NCBI GenBank assembly: GCA_002316015.1
Contig: DCCS01000023.1
Coordinates: 36,587 to 100,586, forward strand
Direction of reading: 5' to 3'
DNA: 64,000 bases
Source of the DNA: Prevotellaceae bacterium UBA1075
GTDB lineage: Bacteria > Bacteroidota > Bacteroidia > Bacteroidales > Bacteroidaceae
Translations under genes and position numbers: made by a program
Part shown: positions 1 through 8,875 of the stretch, in pieces
How positions within the stretch are numbered: position 1 is the first letter of the stretch
Layout: every line of letters begins with the position of its first letter
The notes under the pieces: generated by a model
The model's database searches: none
Told to the model about the DNA's origin: nothing
The model's input: only the letters and a program-made list of their open reading frames with translations

Positions 1-502
1 TGAGGGTGATATACTTGTCCTGCCCTGTTTCTATTTGTATGGTCAGCGTGTCGGATTTTCCATGCTTTTGCAGCAGTTTCACCACCACGTCATGCCTGCC
101 GGGCAGCAGTTGCCGCTCCTCGCCGTCACGGTATTCTTTCCCGTCGACAAAGGTCTTGTGCCGGGTAGTGCTTGTGACGCTCATGCGGTATTTGGCAAAC
201 ATCGTGTTCTCTATTTGAAAGCCGGCCAGTCGCAATCCTCCCTGCTCGCTCGCCGGGATGACGCTGTCTGTCATGCATTCACCCGTACGCCACTGCTTGA
301 GTGACACGGGTACCTCCATCATCAGGTTGTCCTGTTCGAATGGTTTGCCCCATACGTCTGTGCTGTCTGTGTGTATGGGCGTGGCCATACGGAACGGCCT
401 GGTCAGCCGCAGGCTGTCCACGCGCAGGCTTGTGGATGATGCTGCGCTGCATCCTGCTGCCCACAGCATTCCAAACAGCAGGGTCTTAACTTCTTGATGC
501 AT
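1..502 (-). CDS. Partial exported protein, N-terminal part (possible S9-type peptidase)
   Basis: The reading frame is open from an ATG at 502 to the window edge, so only about 167 N-terminal residues are visible. The N-terminus is hydrophobic and ends in LWAAGC, a plausible lipobox or signal peptide. It is followed by SLRVDSLRLTRPF and a beta-rich stretch (FQIENTMFAKYRMSV, RHDVVVKLLQKHG). From memory this resembles the leading region of Bacteroidales prolyl-oligopeptidase-like exported proteins, but no catalytic part is visible, so the function is tentative. The start overlaps the end of the alarmone synthetase gene by 17 bases, suggesting co-transcription. Confidence 0.5.
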   Translation of the reverse strand, partial: MHQEVKTLLFGMLWAAGCSAASSTSLRVDSLRLTRPFRMATPIHTDSTDVWGKPFEQDNLMMEVPVSLKQWRTGECMTDSVIPASEQGGLRLAGFQIENTMFAKYRMSVTSTTRHKTFVDGKEYRDGEERQLLPGRHDVVVKLLQKHGKSDTLTIQIETGQDKYITL

Positions 503-2711
503 TCTTTACTCCTTTTACGGTCTTGATTTTCTTGAGCAGTTTCTCCAGCCTGGCCGTGTCGTCGAGCATGACCGTCAGTGTGCCGCTGAAGAGCCCGTCG
601 TGACTGTCGATGCTGATGCTGCGCAACTGGATTTTCTCCTCCTTGCTTATGATGCTTGTGATATTGTTGACGATGCCGATGTCATCGTTCCCCACCACAT
701 GCAGCGTGATGGGGTACTGCCCGGTGGCTCTGCCCGACCACATGGCCTTGACTATCCTGTAACCGAAACGCTCGCGTAGCTGCGGCGCGTTGGGACAGTT
801 CTCACGGTGAATCTTGATGCCGCCTCCGCTGGTCACGAACCCAAAGACCTTGTCGCCATATACGGGCTGGCAGCATCTGGCCATTTGGAAGTCCAGCCCG
901 CGTATGTTCGGGTCGATGACCAGCACATCCTCCTGTGGCGCGCTTGTCTTGCGCAGGTTTTCATCGGGCTGCATCACATATCGCACCGCGCTTTGCGCGG
1001 GCGTGGTCTTCTCGTCCTCGCCCCGGTCGCGTCGCAATTGCTGCGCGTAGGTTTCAAGCACGTCATTGGTCTCAATCCGTCCATTGGCCAGGGCCGTGTA
1101 GAAGTCTGTCACCACGCGGTATCCCAGCCTGGTCATTGTGTGCATCAGCGCGGGCTCATCGTAATCCAGTTTCCTGTTCCTCATCTTGCGCTCCAGTTCT
1201 TCCCGTGCCATGGAAGCCTGCCTGCTCTCCAGTTCCTTGAGGCTCTGCTTTATCTTGTTGCGTGCGCGGCTGGTGGTCACGATGCCCAGCCAGTCCCGCT
1301 TGGGGGTCTGGTTGCTGCTGGTAAGGATTTCCACCTGGTCACCGCTGGTGAGTTTCTGCCTGATGGTCACGTTGCGTCCGCCGATGCGTGCGCCCGTGCA
1401 CAGGTTGCCCACCTTGGTGTGTATGGCGTAGGCGAAATCCAACACGGTGGATCCCGCAGGCAGTTTGAAGAGGTCGCCCTTTGGCGTGAACACGAACACC
1501 TCGTCTTCTGCCAGGTCCAGTCGGAACTGGTCCATCAGTTGGTGGTCGTCTCCGCTCTCCAGCGCGCTGCGCACTCCGGCCAGCCACTCTTCCACACTGC
1601 TTTGGCCTCCCTTGATGCCTTTGTAGCGCCAGTGCGCGGCCAGTCCGTGCTCGGCGATGTCATCCATCCGCTCGGTGCGTATCTGCACCTCCACCCATTT
1701 CTGCTCCGGCCCAAGCACGGTGATGTGCAGGCTCTCGTATCCGTTGCTTTTCGGAACAGACAGCCAGTCGCGCATGCGGGCAGGGTTGCTCTGGTACATG
1801 TCGGTGATGATGCTGAACACCTGCCAGCAGTCCTGCTTCTCGTGTTCGGGCGCGGAGTCCAGGATAATGCGGATGGCAAACAAGTCATAGACCCCGTCAA
1901 TGTCCACCTTCTGCTTCTTCATCTTCTGCCAGATGGAGTGTATGCTCTTGGTGCGTCCCTTCATGTGGAAACGCAGTCCTGCCTGGGTGAGTTTCTCCTC
2001 GATGGGCTTCGTGAACCGTGCCACATATGCATCGCGGCTCTGCTTGGTGCTGTTGAGCCTTTCCTTTATATAATAGTAGGCGTCATGTTCCAGGTATTTC
2101 AGACTCAGGTCTTCCAGTTCGCTCTTCAGTTTGTACAACCCCAGTTTATGGGCCAGTGGTGCATACAGGTAGGCCGCCTCCATCGACACCCTGCGCCTTG
2201 CCTCATCGTTTGCCGCCTCCTTGATGCTGCGCATGAGACACACGCGGTTGGCTATCATAATCAGTATGACGCGTATGTCCTCGGCCATGGACACAAGCAG
2301 GTTGCGGAAGTTGTCGCTCTCGATGGTCGAGCTCTTGCCGTACAATTCGCGTATGCGCAGGAGTCCGTGCATGATGCTGGCCACCTCCTCGCCGAAGTCG
2401 CGTCGCACATCTTCCAGAGTCGCGTCGCCTCTCATCACCGCGCTGTCCAGCAGCACACCCAGCACGGCTCCTCGTGTGAGGCCCATTTCCCTGGTCACGA
2501 TGATGGCCGTCTCCATGTCGGTGAGGATGTTGCACAGGCCGAAGTCATCACGTGCCACACCATGGTGCGTGTTTGACAGGCTCAGGTATTTGTGTACGAG
2601 TGCCCAGTCCTCGTCTGTCAGGACTTGCCTTGTCAGTTCCGCAAGTTCCTGCTCCAGCTTGTCCATGAGTTGGCGTTCCCCGGTGGTGAAGGTCTCTTTC
2701 CCGTCTGTCAT
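486..2711 (-). CDS. relA: RelA/SpoT-family (p)ppGpp synthetase with degenerate hydrolase domain
   Basis: A 741-residue long RSH protein that makes the stringent-response alarmone (p)ppGpp from ATP and GTP/GDP. The order is a pseudo-HD domain (about 30-200), a synthetase domain (about 240-390, with GRTKSIHSIWQKMKK, YDLFAIRII, NGYESLH and VEVQIRT), a TGS domain (about 405-465, DEVFVFTPKGDLFKLPAGST) and a C-terminal ACT domain. Synthetase motifs look intact. In the hydrolase domain the expected HD pair is DS (about residues 89-90), and the usual LADR-type metal Asp is Asn (IANR, about 155). The enzyme is therefore predicted to be synthetase-only. A minus-strand -7 box lies at 2818-2825. The downstream exported-protein gene overlaps its 3' end. 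Confidence 0.93.
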   Translation of the reverse strand: MTDGKETFTTGERQLMDKLEQELAELTRQVLTDEDWALVHKYLSLSNTHHGVARDDFGLCNILTDMETAIIVTREMGLTRGAVLGVLLDSAVMRGDATLEDVRRDFGEEVASIMHGLLRIRELYGKSSTIESDNFRNLLVSMAEDIRVILIMIANRVCLMRSIKEAANDEARRRVSMEAAYLYAPLAHKLGLYKLKSELEDLSLKYLEHDAYYYIKERLNSTKQSRDAYVARFTKPIEEKLTQAGLRFHMKGRTKSIHSIWQKMKKQKVDIDGVYDLFAIRIILDSAPEHEKQDCWQVFSIITDMYQSNPARMRDWLSVPKSNGYESLHITVLGPEQKWVEVQIRTERMDDIAEHGLAAHWRYKGIKGGQSSVEEWLAGVRSALESGDDHQLMDQFRLDLAEDEVFVFTPKGDLFKLPAGSTVLDFAYAIHTKVGNLCTGARIGGRNVTIRQKLTSGDQVEILTSSNQTPKRDWLGIVTTSRARNKIKQSLKELESRQASMAREELERKMRNRKLDYDEPALMHTMTRLGYRVVTDFYTALANGRIETNDVLETYAQQLRRDRGEDEKTTPAQSAVRYVMQPDENLRKTSAPQEDVLVIDPNIRGLDFQMARCCQPVYGDKVFGFVTSGGGIKIHRENCPNAPQLRERFGYRIVKAMWSGRATGQYPITLHVVGNDDIGIVNNITSIISKEEKIQLRSISIDSHDGLFSGTLTVMLDDTARLEKLLKKIKTVKGVKNASRS

Positions 2712-2817
2712 AGCACTTCTCTTTTCTTGTTTTCCGTGTGCCTGTCGCGCCCTGTTTCCGGTGCGGTCGGCGGTTTCCTGCCAGGACGCGAAATGCCGCT
2801 GTATGCGTTATCGTTGG

Positions 2818-2825
2818 CAAAGTTA
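2818..2825 (-). promoter_or_regulatory. Bacteroidota -7 promoter box for relA
   Basis: On the minus strand this reads TAACTTTG, matching TAnnTTTG. It lies about 107 bases upstream of the relA start. No clear TTTG -33 box is visible at the expected distance. Confidence 0.5.
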
Positions 2826-2900
2826 CAGGAAAAATGGCTTTTTTCTTCGCTTTGACAGGCTTTTTCCACCACCGTCAGTGGGGTGCTCATTCTTTTTGGC

Positions 2901-2908
2901 TAACTTTG
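2901..2908 (+). promoter_or_regulatory. -7 promoter box for the DUF4301 gene
   Basis: TAACTTTG on the plus strand, about 70 bases before the DUF4301 start. It diverges from the relA box at 2818-2825, so the 265-base gap holds two back-to-back promoters. Confidence 0.5.
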
Positions 2909-2977
2909 TGGGGAAATATAAGGAGAGCTGCCGGTATGGCCGCAGGCCGTGCGGTGGCGTGCCAATAAAACTTAATT

Positions 2978-4534
2978 ATGCATACGACCAACACAATGAC
3001 ACTTACACCATCCGATGAGGCACAACTTCGTGCCCAGGGTATCACCCGGGAACAACTGATGGCTCAACTCGAGTGTTTCCGCAAGGGTTTCCCCTACATG
3101 AAGTTGCAGGCGGCGGCCTCGGTGCCCGATGATATCCTTTCCCTCACTTCCGAGAGCCAGGAGCAGTATGTGCAGAAGTGGGATGAGTACAAGGCCCAGG
3201 GGCACAAGATTACCAAGTTCGTGCCCGCAAGCGGGGCGGCCAGTCGCATGTTCAAGGACTTGTACGCGTTCTTGGAGTCAGGGCGCCAGGCCCCGTCGGG
3301 CGATGTGGAGAAGACATTCTTTGGCAACCTGCGCAAGTTTGCCTTCTATGATGCCCTCAACGATGCCTGTGTGCTGCTTTATGGCATGGGAGCCGAGTCG
3401 TTGGTCGAGGAGCAGCGTTGCCATGATGTGGCCGAGGCTCTGTTGGGTAACGAGGGCTTGGGATACGGAAGCCTGCCCAAGGGCTTGCTTCAGTTCCATT
3501 CCTATGCCGACTGTGCGCGCACGCCCGTGGAGGAGCATCTCACCGAGGCTGCCCTGTATGCCAGCAGCCAGGGCGAGGCCGACGTGCATTTCACCGTGAG
3601 CCATGAGCATAGGGAACTCTTTGAGGAACTCATCGACAGGGTGCTTCCCGAATACGAGGAGCGCTTCCGCGTCACTTATCATGTCTCGCTCAGCGAGCAG
3701 TTGCCCTCTACCGACACGGTGGCCGCCAACGAGGACGGCACCCCCTTCCGCACGGATGACGGGCGGCTCCTGTTCCGCCCCGGGGGCCATGGCGCGCTCA
3801 TCCATAACCTGGATGCCCTGGACTCCGATGTGGTGTTCATCAAGAACATCGACAATGTGGTGCCCGATGTTCTCAAGGCCGACACCGTGCATTGGAAGCA
3901 AGTGCTGGCAGGTGTGCTTGTGAGTGTGCAGGAGCAGGCGTTCCGCTACATGCGCCTGCTGGACAGCGGCACTTACAGCCATGACGACCTGGAGGATATC
4001 ATACGCTTTGTGCGCCACACCCTGCACACCGACATGCCGGGGCTCAAGCACATGGAGGACACCGAACTGAGCGTTTGGCTGCGCTCGCGCCTGAACCGTC
4101 CCATCCGCGTGTGTGGCATGGTGCGCAATGTGGGAGAGCCGGGAGGTGGCCCCTTCCTGGCTTACAACCCGGACGGAAGTGTCTCCCTGCAGATACTGGA
4201 AAGCAGCCAGATAGACCCCGAAAACGCAGAGACCCAGGCCATGTTCCGTCATGGGACGCACTTCAATCCGGTAGATCTTGTGTGTGCTGTCAGGGACTTG
4301 AACGGCAAGCACTTCTCCTTGCCCGACTTTGTCGATCCCGCCACGGGCTTCATTTCCCACAAGAGCAAAGACGGACGGCCGTTGCTGGCTCTTGAGTTGC
4401 CCGGACTGTGGAATGGCGCCATGAGCAACTGGAGCACCATAATGGTTGAGGTCCCCTTGAGCACCTTTAATCCCGTGAAGACGGTCAACGACCTGCTTCG
4501 CCCACAGCACCAGGCGAAGTCCGGTGTGCAGTGA
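2978..4534 (+). CDS. DUF4301 family protein
   Basis: A 518-residue cytoplasmic protein with no signal peptide or membrane segment. It matches the Bacteroidota-specific DUF4301 family as I recall it: an N-terminal helical part with CFRKGFPYMKLQAAASV, then FVPASGAASRMFKDL (about residues 75-90), a motif suggestive of a nucleotide or phosphate loop. Length is as expected. A second in-frame ATG at 2996 could be the true start. The gene stands alone, with a -7 box upstream and a hairpin terminator at 4597-4646. Biochemical role unknown. Confidence 0.85.
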   Translation: MHTTNTMTLTPSDEAQLRAQGITREQLMAQLECFRKGFPYMKLQAAASVPDDILSLTSESQEQYVQKWDEYKAQGHKITKFVPASGAASRMFKDLYAFLESGRQAPSGDVEKTFFGNLRKFAFYDALNDACVLLYGMGAESLVEEQRCHDVAEALLGNEGLGYGSLPKGLLQFHSYADCARTPVEEHLTEAALYASSQGEADVHFTVSHEHRELFEELIDRVLPEYEERFRVTYHVSLSEQLPSTDTVAANEDGTPFRTDDGRLLFRPGGHGALIHNLDALDSDVVFIKNIDNVVPDVLKADTVHWKQVLAGVLVSVQEQAFRYMRLLDSGTYSHDDLEDIIRFVRHTLHTDMPGLKHMEDTELSVWLRSRLNRPIRVCGMVRNVGEPGGGPFLAYNPDGSVSLQILESSQIDPENAETQAMFRHGTHFNPVDLVCAVRDLNGKHFSLPDFVDPATGFISHKSKDGRPLLALELPGLWNGAMSNWSTIMVEVPLSTFNPVKTVNDLLRPQHQAKSGVQ

Positions 4535-4596
4535 CCCAGGCATGCGCGTGTTCGGAATGTTAGTGCCATGACCATGTCACGGCGGCACAAGATAAG

Positions 4597-4646
4597 AGTG
4601 AGGGTTGCCAGACAGCACATTCAGGCATCCCTCACTTGCCGTTTTT
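4597..4646 (+). terminator. Rho-independent terminator after the DUF4301 gene
   Basis: Arms AGTGAGGG (4597-4604) and CCCTCACT (4629-4636) are perfect complements. A second short TGCC/GGCA pairing lies inside the loop, and a run of five T follows at about 4642-4646. Confidence 0.65.
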
Positions 4647-4945
4647 CCCCATGACATCCGCCTGGTTGCGGGAGTCAGTGTGCCTGTTCCGCCTTTCTTC
4701 GCCTCTTTCGGGTTTCTTGCAGAGAGTGCTGTAGATGTCCGGATCCCCCTCTTCATGACCAGGCGGGGCTTTACGCTGGACCACTCTGGCTTTCCATGTA
4801 GTCCGGCCAGGTGGGATGCCGGCCAGGTCACATGGGCGTGCCTTGTCTTTTTTGGGCGGTTCACGCTGTGGGTTTAGGGGGGATAAAGAAATAATGGCAT
4901 CCTTAAAAACAGAATGCCATTATGCTGACGTGTCCTTTTGTGCAG
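4647..4945. other. Intergenic spacer between the DUF4301 terminator and tRNA-Cys
   Basis: About 300 bases with no convincing gene. Open frames here have no recognisable protein features and no promoter box. Confidence 0.5.
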
Positions 4946-5017
4946 AGGTGCCTGGCGGATTCGAACCGCCGTACACGGTTTTGCAGACCGTTGACTAAGC
5001 CACTCATCCAAGGCACC
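4946..5017 (-). tRNA. tRNA-Cys (anticodon GCA)
   Basis: A 72-base cloverleaf on the minus strand. The acceptor arms GGTGCCT/AGGCACC pair perfectly, the T-arm contains GGTTCGAATCC, and the anticodon loop CTGCAAA gives GCA. The discriminator is T, as expected for Cys. The 3' CCA is not encoded (CTG follows instead), so it must be added enzymatically. Confidence 0.96.
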
Positions 5018-5034
5018 ATTCTGAAATGGTTGTG

Positions 5035-5066
5035 CAAAGGTACGCCTTTTATTTTGTTCTTCCAAA
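5035..5066 (-). promoter_or_regulatory. Complete -33/-7 promoter for tRNA-Cys
   Basis: On the minus strand, TTTG (5063-5066), exactly 20 bases, then TACCTTTG (5035-5042). The transcript would begin 10-15 bases before the tRNA. This is one of the cleanest promoters in the window. Confidence 0.75.
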
Positions 5067-5106
5067 CATTTTGGCGGAATTCTGTGTCTCCCGCTCCTTT
5101 GCGGCG

Positions 5107-5182
5107 TGGTCGGGGTGACCCGACTCGAACGGGCGACCACCTGGTCCCAAACCAGGTGCGCTACCAACTGCGCTACACCCCG
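5107..5182 (-). tRNA. tRNA-Pro (anticodon TGG), CCA encoded
   Basis: Minus-strand cloverleaf with acceptor arms CGGGGTG/CACCCCG, anticodon stem CCTGG/CCAGG around loop TTTGGGA (anticodon TGG), and T-loop GTTCGAGTC. The 3' CCA is encoded at 5107-5109, unlike the neighbouring tRNA-Cys. Confidence 0.96.
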
Positions 5183-5215
5183 TGCCCGCCAGGGATATTT
5201 CCCCGAAAAGCCTTG

Positions 5216-5247
5216 CAAAAGTAACGCATTTTGCCGAAATGGGCAAG
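5216..5247 (-). promoter_or_regulatory. -33/-7 promoter for tRNA-Pro
   Basis: On the minus strand, CTTG (5244-5247), a 20-base spacer, then TACTTTTG (5216-5223), about 34 bases before the tRNA. Spacing is identical to the tRNA-Cys promoter. Confidence 0.65.
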
Positions 5248-5329
5248 ACAAACGCCATGATTTTTTGCATCCAGTGGCTGCTGTGTATATTTTACTCGGT
5301 CTGTTGTACCCACTTGTGGCTAAAATGAG

Positions 5330-5337
5330 TAAATTTG
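5330..5337 (+). promoter_or_regulatory. -7 promoter box for serC
   Basis: TAAATTTG matches TAnnTTTG and lies about 105 bases upstream of serC, implying a leader of roughly 100 bases. No good -33 box was seen. Confidence 0.45.
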
Positions 5338-5441
5338 TAGGTGGGTATAGAGGTGGGAAAGATTGTGAGGCGTAGTTTCGGCATCTGTCACACCATTAGA
5401 TCACAATATTGTAGAAGAGATATAACAACAGAAGAAGTGAT

Positions 5442-6509
5442 ATGAAGAAGTACAATTTCAATGCGGGGCCAAGTATCCTTCCCCGCGAGGTGATAGAGGC
5501 CACTGCCTCTGCTTGCCTTGAGTTTGAGGGGTCTGGGCTCAGCCTGATGGAAATCAGCCACCGTGCCAAGAATTTCCAGCCGGTGATGGACGAGGCTGTG
5601 GCCTTGTTCAAGGAACTGCTGCAGATCCCCGATGGCTACTCGGTGCTGTTCCTTGGCGGCGGGGCAAGCCTTGAGTTCTGCATGGTTCCCTATAACCTGC
5701 TGGAGAGGAAGGCGGCCTACCTCAACACCGGTGTGTGGGCAACCAAGGCCGAGAAGGAGGCGCGCCTCTTTGGCGAGGTGGTGGAGGTGGCTTCCAGCAA
5801 GGACAGCAATTTCACCTATATTCCCAGGGACTTCGCCATTCCTGTGGATGCTGACTATCTGCATATCACGACCAACAACACAATATACGGGACAGAATTG
5901 CGCAAAGACCTGGACTCTCCCATACCTGTGGTTGCCGACATGTCAAGCGACATCTTCTCGCGTCCTGTGGATGTGAGCAAGTATGGAATCATCTACGGGG
6001 GCGCGCAGAAGAACTTGAGCATGGCGGGCGTGACCTTTGTCATTGTCAAGGAAGACCTGCTGGGGCATGTGAGCCGCCCCATCCCCACCATGCTGGACTA
6101 CCGCACGCATGTGAAGAAAGGCAGCATGTTCAACACGCCTCCTGTAGTGCCCATCTACTGCGCGCTGCAGAACCTCAAGTGGATCAAGGCGCAGGGAGGA
6201 GTGGAGGCCATGGAGCGGCGTGCCATCGAGCGCTCGTGCATCGTGTATGACGAGATAGACCGCAACCGCCTCTTCGTGGGCACGGCCCAGGAGGACAGCC
6301 GCTCGAGGATGAACCTCACCTTCGTGCTCAAGCCCGAGTACCAGGACCTCCAGGATGAGTTCCTGGCCTTTGCCACACAGCAGGGCATGGTGGGTGTCAA
6401 GGGACACCGCGACGTAGGCGGTTTCCGTGCCAGTTGCTACAATGCCATGAGTGTCGAGGGGTGTCGGGCACTGGTGGAGTGCATGAGAGAGTTTGAGTCC
6501 AAGCATTGA
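5442..6509 (+). CDS. serC: Phosphoserine aminotransferase
   Basis: A 355-residue PLP enzyme converting 3-phosphohydroxypyruvate and glutamate to O-phosphoserine, the second step of serine synthesis. It may also serve pyridoxine synthesis. The N-terminus NFNAGPSILPREV, the middle LFLGGGASLEF and the PLP-lysine motif YGGAQKNLSMAG (about residues 186-197) are diagnostic. The length is standard and the protein is cytoplasmic. serA follows 95 bases downstream, the usual Bacteroidales pairing. Confidence 0.97.
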   Translation: MKKYNFNAGPSILPREVIEATASACLEFEGSGLSLMEISHRAKNFQPVMDEAVALFKELLQIPDGYSVLFLGGGASLEFCMVPYNLLERKAAYLNTGVWATKAEKEARLFGEVVEVASSKDSNFTYIPRDFAIPVDADYLHITTNNTIYGTELRKDLDSPIPVVADMSSDIFSRPVDVSKYGIIYGGAQKNLSMAGVTFVIVKEDLLGHVSRPIPTMLDYRTHVKKGSMFNTPPVVPIYCALQNLKWIKAQGGVEAMERRAIERSCIVYDEIDRNRLFVGTAQEDSRSRMNLTFVLKPEYQDLQDEFLAFATQQGMVGVKGHRDVGGFRASCYNAMSVEGCRALVECMREFESKH

Positions 6510-6531
6510 ACGGGTCGCGGGACGCGCCCCC

Positions 6532-6567
6532 GACGGCAATGCGCCTCCATGGGGCCGCGTTGCCGTC
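6532..6567 (+). promoter_or_regulatory. Intercistronic hairpin between serC and serA
   Basis: Arms 6532-6543 and 6556-6567 form a 12-bp stem with one G-U pair around a 12-base loop. No T-run follows. It may tune expression of serA relative to serC or be a partial terminator. Confidence 0.4.
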
Positions 6568-6604
6568 CGGGCGACTTCCATCACATATTTATATATACAC
6601 AGCT

Positions 6605-7525
6605 ATGAAAGTATTGGTAGCAACAGAGAAACCATTCAGCCAGGTGGCTGTGGATGGCATCAAGAAAGTAATCGGTGAGGCGGGAGGCCAGGTGGCCTTG
6701 CTGGAGAAATATGGCGACAAGGCTCAGTTGCTCAGAGCCGTGTCCGATGCCGACGCGCTCATTGTCCGTTCCGACAAAGTTGACAACGAAGTGCTGGACG
6801 CGGCCAAGCGGCTGAAGGTCGTGGTGCGTGCGGGCGCGGGCTATGACAATATTGACCTGGAGTCGGCCACAGCACACGGGGTGGTGGCCATGAACACCCC
6901 AGGGCAAAACGCCAACAGCGTGGCCGAGCTGGTCTTCGGGCTGCTCGTCTATGCCGTGCGCAATTTCTACAACGGCACGAGCGGCACAGAGCTCAAAGGC
7001 AAGAAACTCGGCATCCTCGCCTTCGGAAACGTGGGACGCAACGTCGCGCGCATCGCCAAGGGCTTCGACATGGATGTGTACGCTTATGACGCCTTCTGCC
7101 CCCGAGAGGCTATCGAGGCGGCCGGAGTGCACGCGGCGGCTTCCCGTGAGGAACTCTTCGAGCAGTGCGACATTGTATCGCTGCACATTCCCGCCACCCC
7201 CGAGACCAGGCAGAGCATCAACCACGACCTGGTGGGCAAGATGAAGAAGGGTGGCATACTGGTCAACACCGCACGCAAGGAGGTGATTGACGAGCAGGGG
7301 CTGATAAGCCTCATGCGGGAGCGTGCCGACCTGAAATACATCACCGACATCAAGCCTGACGGAGACGCGACATTCTCTGCCGAGTTTCCCGGCCGCTATT
7401 TCGCCACGCCCAAGAAGATGGGGGCGCAGACAGCCGAGGCCAATGTGAACGCGGGCATAGCGGCGGCGCGGCAGATAGTGGACTATATCCAGAAGGGAGT
7501 CACCAAGTTCCAGGTCAACAAATAG
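6605..7525 (+). CDS. serA: D-3-phosphoglycerate dehydrogenase
   Basis: A 306-residue short-type PGDH that oxidises 3-phosphoglycerate with NAD, the first committed step of serine synthesis. It has an N-terminal substrate part (VVVRAGAGYDNIDLE), a Rossmann motif LGILAFGNVGRNVA (about residues 140-155), and the catalytic Arg/Glu/His framework of the D-2-hydroxyacid dehydrogenase family. The C-terminal ACT domain of long SerA forms is absent, so regulation by serine would have to differ. The start at ATG 6605 is chosen because an upstream in-frame ATG at 6506 would run through the intercistronic hairpin. Confidence 0.95.
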   Translation: MKVLVATEKPFSQVAVDGIKKVIGEAGGQVALLEKYGDKAQLLRAVSDADALIVRSDKVDNEVLDAAKRLKVVVRAGAGYDNIDLESATAHGVVAMNTPGQNANSVAELVFGLLVYAVRNFYNGTSGTELKGKKLGILAFGNVGRNVARIAKGFDMDVYAYDAFCPREAIEAAGVHAAASREELFEQCDIVSLHIPATPETRQSINHDLVGKMKKGGILVNTARKEVIDEQGLISLMRERADLKYITDIKPDGDATFSAEFPGRYFATPKKMGAQTAEANVNAGIAAARQIVDYIQKGVTKFQVNK

Positions 7526-7614
7526 CAACAGGCTTACGGGGCGGATGGCCGTCGGGAACCCCGTTTCCCCATGCCGGTGACTGCCCTCCATGGCCATCAA
7601 CCCTACAGAAAGAA

Positions 7615-8862
7615 ATGGCAAGAGTAAAACCCTTCAGGGGATTGCGCCCACCACGAGACTTGGTGGAGCAGGTAGAGTGCCGTCCCTATGACGTGCTCGA
7701 TTCCGATGAGGCGAGGGCCGAGGCTGGCCACAACGAGAAGTCACTATACCACATCATCAAGCCCGAGATAGACTTCCCTGCGGGCACCAGCGAGTATGAC
7801 CCGCGCGTGTACCGGCGCGCAGCCGAGAACTTTGCCAAGTTCCAGCGCGAGGGATGGCTGGTGCAGGACAGCAAGGAAATGTATTATGTGTACGCGCAGA
7901 CCATGAACGGGCACACGCAGTACGGGCTGGTTGTGGGCGCGGCCGTGGATGACTACATGAATGGAGTCATCCTCAGGCATGAACTCACCCGAAAGGACAA
8001 GGAGGAGGACCGCATGAGGCATGTGCGCGCGTGCGATGCCAACCTGGAGCCCGTCTTCCTGGCTTATCCCGATGACAGCGAGTTGGACACCATCGTGGCG
8101 CGCTATGCGGTTCAGGCACCTGTGTATGACTTCATCGCCCCTGTGGATGGCTTCCGCCACCAGTTCTGGCTGGTGGATGATGACGGTGACCAGGATGCCA
8201 TCACCCGGTGCTTTGCGCGCATCCCTCATCTGTATATCGCCGACGGGCACCACCGCACGGCCGCCGCCGCCCTGGTGGGTGTCGAGAAGGCCAAGGCCAA
8301 TCCCCACCACACGGGCAACGAGGAGTACAACTACCTGATGGCCGTATGTTTCCCTGCCAGCCAGCTTACCATCCTGGACTACAACCGGGTGGTGAAGGAC
8401 TTGAACGGACACACACCCGAAGAGTTCCTTGCACTCCTTGGGCAGGACTTCACGGTGACCCCACAGGGCGTGGAGCCCTACCGGCCGGCCCGCCCGCATG
8501 AGTTCAGCCTCTATCTGCGGGGCATGTGGTACAGCCTGGCACTGAAGCCCGGACTGGCAGACGAGTCCGACCCCGTCGGAAGCCTGGATGTGAGCATCAG
8601 CAGCAAGCGTATTCTGGATGCCATCCTGGGCATCAGGGACCTCAGGTCTGACAAGCGCATTGACTTTGTGGGCGGTTTGCGCGGACTGGGTGAACTCAAG
8701 CGCAGGGTGGACAGTGGCGAGATGCAGATGGCTCTCGCGCTTTATCCCGTGAGCATGCAGCAGATTATCCGTATAGCCGACAGCGGCAAAATCATGCCTC
8801 CCAAGGCCACGTGGTTTGAACCGAAGCTGCGCAGCGGGCTGGTGGTGCACAAACTCTCTTAG
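7615..8862 (+). CDS. DUF1015 family protein
   Basis: A 415-residue cytoplasmic protein with the DUF1015 signature: N-terminal VKPFRGLRPPRDLVEQVECRPYDVL, central LYIADGHHRTAAAA (about residues 205-218) and YNRVVKDLNG. The ADGHHR motif is the family's strongest mark. The enzymatic role is not established. It regularly sits downstream of serC-serA in Bacteroidota, as here, which hints at a link to serine or phosphoserine metabolism. Confidence 0.92.
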   Translation: MARVKPFRGLRPPRDLVEQVECRPYDVLDSDEARAEAGHNEKSLYHIIKPEIDFPAGTSEYDPRVYRRAAENFAKFQREGWLVQDSKEMYYVYAQTMNGHTQYGLVVGAAVDDYMNGVILRHELTRKDKEEDRMRHVRACDANLEPVFLAYPDDSELDTIVARYAVQAPVYDFIAPVDGFRHQFWLVDDDGDQDAITRCFARIPHLYIADGHHRTAAAALVGVEKAKANPHHTGNEEYNYLMAVCFPASQLTILDYNRVVKDLNGHTPEEFLALLGQDFTVTPQGVEPYRPARPHEFSLYLRGMWYSLALKPGLADESDPVGSLDVSISSKRILDAILGIRDLRSDKRIDFVGGLRGLGELKRRVDSGEMQMALALYPVSMQQIIRIADSGKIMPPKATWFEPKLRSGLVVHKLS

Positions 8863-8875
8863 CCGTCCTTTTCCC

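Noticed and set aside
807..2576. Long plus-strand open frame opposite relA
   Set aside because: It mirrors a clearly conserved RSH gene. Such long antisense frames are expected in GC-rich coding DNA, and its product is low-complexity His/Val/Ala-rich sequence.
4577..4864. Minus-strand 95-codon open frame between the DUF4301 gene and the tRNAs
   Set aside because: It includes the terminator hairpin, has no promoter box, and its composition resembles noncoding sequence.
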